A stretch of 64,000 nucleotides of DNA, from assembly GCF_026151205.1 (NCBI RefSeq), contig NC_087076.1, positions 8,036,902 to 8,100,901 on the forward strand, in the 5' to 3' direction. The translations under genes were made by a program, and so were the position numbers. The notes under the pieces were generated by a model that did not search any database, was not told the origin of the DNA, and saw nothing but the letters and a program-made list of their open reading frames with translations. Below are positions 36,901 through 45,900 of this stretch, in pieces; position 1 is the first letter of the stretch; each line of letters opens with the position of its first letter. The DNA is from Bolinopsis microptera (taxonomy: Eukaryota; Ctenophora; Tentaculata; Lobata; Bolinopsidae).

Positions 36901-39900
36901 AGACGAATTACAACAATCAGAGGCACCACAGGATTCAGAGGAGTCCAGAAATGAGACTGATAGTGACGAACAGGGATCAGAAGAGTCTGCTAATTCATCT
37001 AATGAAGATACCAGGGACGCAGCTGGGTTTAAAAACAGGATGCTGAAACTCATGGCGAATGAAAATGGTTGTAATAACCTATACATGTTTATTGAGGATT
37101 TATGGGACTGGATTTTAAGGCAGGGGAACTCAAGACTGGATATAGATTTCCCCGAAACTATGTCCACTGTAAAGAAAATAAAGACACACAGAGGATGGTT
37201 CCCAATTTCTCCAGACTTTGTGGACCGGCTCGTGAACATTTCTCAGAACCAAAACGTAGCTCGATTCAAGGAAGCTATTAAAAACACTTCGTCCCTGATT
37301 TCAGATGATAACAATTTCAGAATAAGCAGTCGCGGTAATTACAGCATGAACTCCATTCTGCAGGGTACAGAAGAAGCCATAGTGGCGTTTGAATTTCGTC
37401 ACAAAGCTATCAAAGTCTGTACACAAAAGGGGATTTGTGGGTTTTTATTCAAACTCATTTTGGGGCACGATGATGATTTTAAAATGGAGCTAGGATACAG
37501 CAAATCTGATTACAAGGACAGACGTTCCCAAGATCCTCTGAACCTTGACTTTCACGACAATCTGATGTTCGCACAGAGGATGCATATCATGGTGACGGGA
37601 TTCAAGGGGACCAATTGGTCACTACCACTATCATGGGAAGGGAAACCAACTTTTGATGACAACAAAAATATTGTGAGTTGGGGTAGGCATAAGTTCAAAG
37701 TTAATGGACCATCCGGTTCGGATTCCAGTCAGGGATCCAGCATAGAGAGCAGTCCAGAGGGTTTAAATTCAAGACAGGGTACCATTGCTGGGAATTCCTC
37801 TGAACTCTATACTGATCTGGTGTACAATTGGGGTGTCCAAGATGAGGTTAGATTTGAGGTTTATTATTGTACTGCATAGTACACTTTGAGGTGAAGTTTG
37901 ATATCATTAATATATTTTATGATGAGAAACGTTTCATACTCTTTTGATTGATTTCCTGGTTTCTTGTCGAATATACACTTTTAATTATGTACTTTTTAAA
38001 GTCGAATTCTGTAGTGGCATTGCCTCACGTTTTAGGCCCGCCCCGCACGAGTGCGCGGCTGTATCGTGGCTTTTGACCCGATCACTAAATGAAATGACTG
38101 TGAGGGTCACGACGTGATACAAATTCTGTACAGAACAGTAACTTATAATCTTACAGAAAACTTTATTTTTTAAATATTTCTCAGATGTTCAGAGTTGTTT
38201 ATTTTATCCTTTTACAATGTCTGTGGCAACTCTCCCAAACAAAGTTTCATTCATATTGGACATTGATACACATTATAGTAGTTAACAAATTGCATTATAC
38301 TTCTACACAAATTTAGGGCATTTTCTATTTTGAATGATGCGTCAATTTTTCTCTGCCGATATTCCATTTGAATTAACAAATAAATATTTCTCTTTAGTGC
38401 ATGACGATCTGCAGATGGGGTCAATCAGCGTCCCTGCAAACTTTGGGCTGGAGTTCCTGCGCCTCAAGACCAGTGACCTAGAGCTTAAACTGAAAGATGA
38501 TAAAACACTTAAGGCCAATGCTGTAATCTTAGCTCTCAATAGCCACGTGGTAAGAGATCAAATTATTGCAAAAGATAATCTGACGTTGGACTTCAGGCTC
38601 TTTGACAAAGAGCCAGTGAATTTGTTTCTAGCAGCCTGTTACCAAGGCCGGCTAGATACATTTAACAAGAAGTACATGTCTCAAGTGCACTTAATTTCAC
38701 ACGAGTACCATGTCTACTGGATTATTGATGCAGTGTTTGAAGATTTCAGAGCAAGAGTCAAAAGGTGCACAGAGCTTCCCGTACTCGACTATGAAAGCGC
38801 TGAATTTCTCTTCAAAGAAGCCGTTCAAGTCCATACAGATACGAGGAAACGGAACTTTATCGATGTGTTGATGCAGCAGTTTGGAAGAGTGTCAGATAAA
38901 AGGAAAGGGTTTCTGGATCTGTTCTGCAAGAAGATGTTAATGGAGCAGTACTGTGAGGAGGAGTTGAAGATAGCAGTGGAGATGTCCGGGAGTGAGCTTG
39001 AGAGTGTGATTAGCGCTATGGTGTATCATTTGATTGAACTGAAAGGAAAAGGTAAAGGACTTGATGACAATATTCGCTGTCTCCTTGAAAACATTAACTT
39101 CGCTTTCTTGAAAGAGCAGAATGCTAAAGCTCACAAAGAATTATTTCAAGTCATAATCGAACTCAGTCAAAATATCGAGCCAAGGGATTTTTGTATGATC
39201 ATGCAACTCAGTAACGATAAAGATAACGCACAATTTTCAACATCTTGGGACCGGAACACTTCACTCCCTAACCTACTACTTCAACCTCTAGAGTCCCCAT
39301 ATGATAGCAGGTACGATGAAGCAGGTAATAGTAATGATGACGATAAAAAGAATGCTGACCATCAGAGTAAGCTTCAGGGCCTCAAGGAGGCCTACGAGAG
39401 CGAGCTTCTGATTACAGATGAGGAAAACATTTGCAGTGATTTCGGCGATTTATCTGTTGGACAAGTTGAAAGCTCAAGTGACGATGAATTCTACGAAAGT
39501 TTACAATATTCATCAGATTGTGACCCTTTAAGTCATCCCTATACTTCTTTAGATACAGCAACAACTTGCGAGGAAACTGAAGACATCAACGAGGAAGAAT
39601 ACGAGCAATCTACAGATTCTTCAAATTCTGATGTAGTTGACACTGCCGAATTCAAAGGCCGGATGTTAAAATTGTTTGAGAGCGCCTATGTTTGTAACCT
39701 GTACATGTTTATCGAAGATTTGTGGTACTGGATTCTTGATGAAGGAGGAAGGAGACTGGACATAGACTTCACTGAAACTATGGAGATGGTGAAGAATATT
39801 AGGATCTACCGTGGTTGGTTTCCAGTATCTTGTGACTTTGTCAAGATGCTCGACAATCCCACCGGGAATAAAAACCTAGAGGAGTTTAGAAAAGCTTTGG

Positions 39901-42900
39901 AATCGGAAGAGCCTCTTATTTGTGCCCACGGTGTTAAAGTAGATAGTCGGAAACTTTCCGAGAAAGATCACTGCATCAGAACAATGCTATTGCCAATAGT
40001 ATTGCAAGGTAAAAATGAAGGTGAGGTTGCTTTCCAAGGTAATGTTGCTTTCCAATACTGCCCTCCATGTCCAGAGGCCACAGACTGTAAACGACGGGGA
40101 TATTGTGGATTTCTATTAAAGGCAACCGTGTCATCAGAGGGACAGTTCCAGATGAAGATGTGCTATGCTGAACGCGATTATAAGTCTTCTGAACGCGAAT
40201 ACAAGTCCCAAAATAAAAACTTCCATCACCACGATAACTTGATCTTTGCGCAGCGCATGCACGTTATGTTGACCAGTTGGAACGGACCTCGGTTATGTGG
40301 TCTATCTTGGGAAGGTGCACCTGTCTTAGATGGCGAGGGTCAGATCGTACAGTGGGGCCGACACAGATTCACTGGAAACACTGAACCTCAAGCCAGCGGG
40401 AAGGGGTATAACTACACTTTGCAGTCGTCGGACAAACTCAAATTTGTTGTTTTTTATTGTACTGATTAAGGTTGATTCTGTGAACTCATATATAAATCGA
40501 CCAGTTGAAATATTGCATTTATTATCGCCTGATCAAATTCTTAAAGACAAATTTGCTGTGTCATACTCTAGCTAGTATTAACTCAATGTTAATCGACATA
40601 ACAAAGCCAATAATAAATTTGGATAGGTTGTTGTTTTCAATCAAATTAACAAACGATTATTTTGCTTATTAAAACTATTTTTATTCATACTTTTTTGCGA
40701 ATTGATTGATATTTTTAATGCAGTTTTCAGAAAGCGTTATATGGTTTGGGATCAGAGCATTTTGTATACAGAGTACTTAATGACCGATATTAATGTAAAC
40801 ATATACAATTCAATTGTGTTACTCATACTGTTAAATGTTGTTTTAATATTTCACAATGTTTAGATTCAATTAAAGTCGTAACATGAAATAAGGTAAAGAA
40901 ACTATAGTGCACCAGAGGAAGACTGGACGATTCCGGCAGACACTACTCATTTTTGTAGGTTAAAAAATTAAAATTCTAAATAAAAGAAAAGAAAGAAAAA
41001 AACTAACCCAAGCGTCAGGAATACAAGAACCATCACAGATGAATGTAGATAGGGATGTCTCACAAAACACAGCCGCGTCACACTCACTCTCGTCTGCTCC
41101 ATCAGTGCACTGGGATAATTAATAAGTTGAGAATGATAATTTACACTAACTTATATAAGTGCTGGTAAAAGTACCGCTCCAGGTACCGCTCCATCATTTA
41201 TCTATACATTTAGAATTACATCATTATGCAGTCCTTCTCCTCACAAAAGAACTAATTGAAGCCACATCTCTAATCTCAAGGTTGAATAGTGGTTCCAGGT
41301 TCTCAGGATGATGAATAAATCTCGTTACATTGATTAGCTCTCTAACACTCCTACCCTCCCCACTACTCCCCCTCCCTGGCAGATTAGAGCAGATCTCCAG
41401 CCTACAGGTTAAATATAGAGAGAGACTGATGAATAATTGCAGTGCAGAGACAGCTATCTGACTTACGACTATATAACTGCTTTCTGATTTACGACTATAA
41501 CTGCCCTGCACTTCAATTAGTATACTTTCTGTTTAATGAGGTCATATTCATACTGATGATCAGAGGAAGAGTCGTACACAACATGGACCATGGTGTGTTT
41601 CACTACGTCATAATAATACGTCATAATATGTCATAATACTCTATGACTGATAACTCAATATTTAAATGAGGTCTTAACTTTCTGTTAATCATTTGTTTTT
41701 ATATAAATAATTCCAAAAATTCTGTCTTATTGTTTATTTTCTATCCAAGGGGAACTGGAGGAGAGGGGGTTTTATCATGGCGGCGTAACGACCCCGCTGT
41801 GTGTCAATTACCATACATTGGACTACAAGTACAAAGAGAAGTAGATATAAAGATATAACAGTCATCAGTACTTAAGTATTACCTACTAGTCACAGTGATC
41901 CACTGCTGTAGATGTACCAATGATGTGCACCAATTGTCTGTAATAACAATGTACTCTGACAGGTGAATAAACATGGAATACAAGGGCGGTGTATTGTTTA
42001 TTGAGTAGTTGCACGTGGGCAACACGTGGGCAACACGTGGGCAACACGTGCCACTTTAACGAGTGATTATAGTTCAGTACCACGATCCTGTTATCTTTTT
42101 ATGGCTGTTCATAAATATAAATCCATCATTTTGTTTTGGGATCGTTCATTATATATTACGTTTCCAGTTTCATTGGAAATTTAAAAACCCTCTCCCTCGC
42201 CGTAAGCGATTTTACTCATAGCTATTGTATAGAAGTTTAAACGTAGACGTAAGCTTTTCAAGAACCCCTCCCCTAGGCTGGCTTACGTAATATGCGATTA
42301 ATCCCTTCTGTAAGAAGTTGTTCTTGCTTTGATCTTTTCTCTCCTCTAGATTTATCGTCTAAGAACAAGCTATTCATAGACCCCGAAAACAAAAGTCATA
42401 GAACGTCTACCCATGCAGCAAACCCATGAATAAAAATTTTCATAAAAACTAAGAACGAACTACAGAATACAACTGTAAAATTAACAAGTACTTTATCGGA
42501 ACTTTCGATAAGAATTGGTATGATCTATAATCGTAATTCCGTGAGATAAGGATAATCAAATTGCTCGATATAGATGCAAGTAAATGATAGAGCATTGAAT
42601 AAGTCAATTAATTATGTATTTATTTGTTGAGATTTGTGATGAGGACTTAATTATGGTTAAATTTGACCTATCATATTGACAAATTTCTTTTGCTTGTTCT
42701 ATTTCAAAGAAATGTGTCCACTACAGGAAAAAGATACCACTTCATCAGTGTGTATTTGCAGTACCCTATATCTAACCCTAATCTTAGATGTCCTTTGTAC
42801 AGGTCTTTAGTACAGCTCCCTTAATCAGTAGTTCACTGCATTAATGTATAAGGGGGAGAGTTCCGTAACTGATCTCTATTCTCTACCAGTGTGCAGACCA

Positions 42901-45900
42901 GCAGACTGCAGGGTCTGACTATTCATTAGGGTGTTTGAGAGCACAATCTCTCTCACTTTTCCCCCACGATCAGAGTCGTTTAAAGTTCATAACTATAAGC
43001 TAATCTTTCGATGGACAGTCACACGTATAACTGTATGAATGGTCGCAGTATAAGGGCATCGTAAAAGGTAACTCGGTAGATTTAGACTTAAGACACCTTT
43101 TATCTGCGGCCCCATCGTTGATATTAGCTCTAGTAACACTACAATACCTCTCTCTCTAACAGATGCTGTTAAAACCTCATTTGAAGAATTATGTAGGACA
43201 CGATCATCTTATACTTATCATATTGCCTACCAAACTCATTTACAAAAACAAAATACCTCTCATTGTTTACATGCCCGATGTGGTTATTACACTTGTTGAT
43301 CGTAGCACTGGTGCGGGGTAGCACTCTGACCAGTGCTATGTAAACAAGCAGCTTCAGACTGATGTAGTATTGCAGGACTGCCCTATGTTTACTTTTGCTT
43401 GTTTACTTTTAGTCTGGAGCTTCAATGTCACTCTTATTATCCTACTTAGACAGAGTAATAACATACTGATACACTTTCTCCTTTAATAGTTTGTAGACAT
43501 TGATCTCTTTCGCTAACATTATCCTATCTGAATGTTTAATGGCTTTTTGGTATATTTTAAGGCTTATTGTTGTCGTTAAGCCTATGATATTTATAGCACT
43601 TTTTATCATCATGATTAAATGTTTCACGTTTGGATTAATATAGGCCTGACTATAATTATTAATATTTGCTTGCTTGACTTACCTATTTTAAAATTAGTAT
43701 TCACTTTGATTCATAATATTGAATATTATTACCTCACGTTGTACGACCTCAATTTCTAGATAGAATTGATTTTGAGATTTCATTCAAGCTATTTTTCAAT
43801 GACCGGGGGAATATAGAAGTACAGAGTAATGGAGAATAATGAGAATAATGGATACATGGTATATACCTCATATTGAATAATGAACCGATAAACTTTAAAT
43901 TTGGATAGTTTGCCCCATCCTGCATACAGTATACTGTCATTACTATTTATCATCGACGCGCGTTGCAATTAAGCTTTAGTACTAGGAGTGCAGTTGCATT
44001 TAGAACTTGGATTTATGACTTCACTGAACTAACCCTTTCTCTCCAGCACCATGGTTCACCTGGTAACCACAACAGTACTCCTACTCGGCTCACTGCTAAC
44101 TCTGACTGAAGGAGTCTGCAAGACAGACGCCCTCACAGCAGAAGAGAAAGCAGTAATGGACGCGCACAACAAGGTTCGCGCACTGCACGTGGACACTGAA
44201 CCACTCTGTTACGGAGTCACTGGAAATGATGTCACCTTCACCGCTCAATCCTGGACAGATAAAATAGCTGGGGATAAGGCAATGAAACACAGCAGTGGGG
44301 GAACCTACGGAGAGAATCTTGCTACAGCGGGGACGACAGGGACTGTCCTGGCGAAAAGTCCAGCCTACGAACAATCTACTGACATGTGGTACGATGAGAT
44401 ACAGTTCTGGGACTACACCACCAACGCAAAGAAAGTCTCCGCTCCAGCTAACAAAGCTACAGGTCACTTCACCGCGGTAGTTTGGAAGAACACTAAACAG
44501 TTGAACTGTGGTTACGCAACTTACGAAAACGACTTCAACAACTACATGGTCACGTGCCAGTACTTTCCACCTGGTAACTACAACAACGACTACGCTAACC
44601 AGGTCGCACCTCTCAAATCAACTGAGAAGAAAACTTGCAACAAGCCTACTGTGGCAAACGGAGCTGTGACACCTGACACTGCTACAGTGGAAGAGGGAGG
44701 GAAATACACTGTGACTTGCTCTGGTGGAAGTATCCTTCAAGGAAATGTGAATACCTTCACTTGTGGTTCAGATGGGAATCTAACTCCAGCTTCTATCACT
44801 TGCAAAGCAAAAGAGAAACCATCTTGCAACAAGCCCACTGTGGCAAACGCAGTCCTATCCCCCGCTACAGCTACAGTTTTGGAGGGAGACAAATACACTG
44901 TGACCTGTTCAGAGGGACACATCCTCGAAGGAAATGTGAATACCTTCACTTGTGGATCTGATGGGAATCTAACTCCAGCCTCCCTTATCTGCAAAACACA
45001 AGAGAAGGAGACTTATATTTGCAACAAGCCCACTGTGGAGAACGGAGTTCTTACACCCGATACAGCGACAGTGGCGTTGGAAGAAAGCTACACTGTCAAG
45101 TGTACCGATGGCTACAAACTAAAGGGGGATGTTGATACTTTAAAGTGTGGTGGTGACGGTGGCTTCAAGCCAACTTCACTTACTTGTGATAAAGAAAGTG
45201 GTGCAGGGAGAGTTGCTCTTTCAGCACTACTCGTGGCTGCTGTTGCTGCCCTTCTTCAGTGATTCTTCACGGTTATTGAGTTTTTGTCTGCCCATACACT
45301 ATACAGAAACAGGCAAATTGGCGAAGAGATTTGGTCATGAGGTCTAAAGTTTGAAAAGAACTAACAGTTGAACTTAACTTAACAGTTGCTATTCTCGTAC
45401 TCGAGTACGTACTATTCAGTTCCACGCTTAATACTCGAGAAATATTGAAGAAATCAATGTGCTGTATATACGAAATATTATCTATTACCAATATCATGAC
45501 TATTTAGTATTTGTCAGATCAGATGATAAGTCATAAAGTCATAAGTATATCTTATCACAGGATAGAATCAGGAAATAATAAAAACTCCAACTTGTTCACC
45601 ACCCCATTTACTGGAAGAGTGGAAGGGGGGATTTACTTGAGGGGGGGGGGGGGGGGGGCAATTTACTGTTCCAATGACGTATGAACGTTATACCAAAGGT
45701 CCTAGTGAAAACAGAATCAAACTTCGTGTTACCGGTCAATTACCTCGTTTATTCCGTTACATTTCATCTCATCAGTAATACAGGTACCGTCTCCGCACCT
45801 CATCTCGTCCTCCCGACAATCAGTCACTAAAATAGACTGTGTTATTATCCGAGCGACTTTAAAATTGGTGATATGAACATGACCCCATGATGGGTACCAA

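Noticed and set aside
36790-37239. 149-codon frame antisense to BTB paralog 1
   Set aside because: Serine-rich low-complexity shadow of the acidic linker of the real gene on the other strand.
41224-41511. Minus-strand frame ending [19 protein letters not shown], preceded by a CTGTAG acceptor-like site
   Set aside because: It looks somewhat coding, but it fits no LRP splice phase and no family I know; left unannotated.
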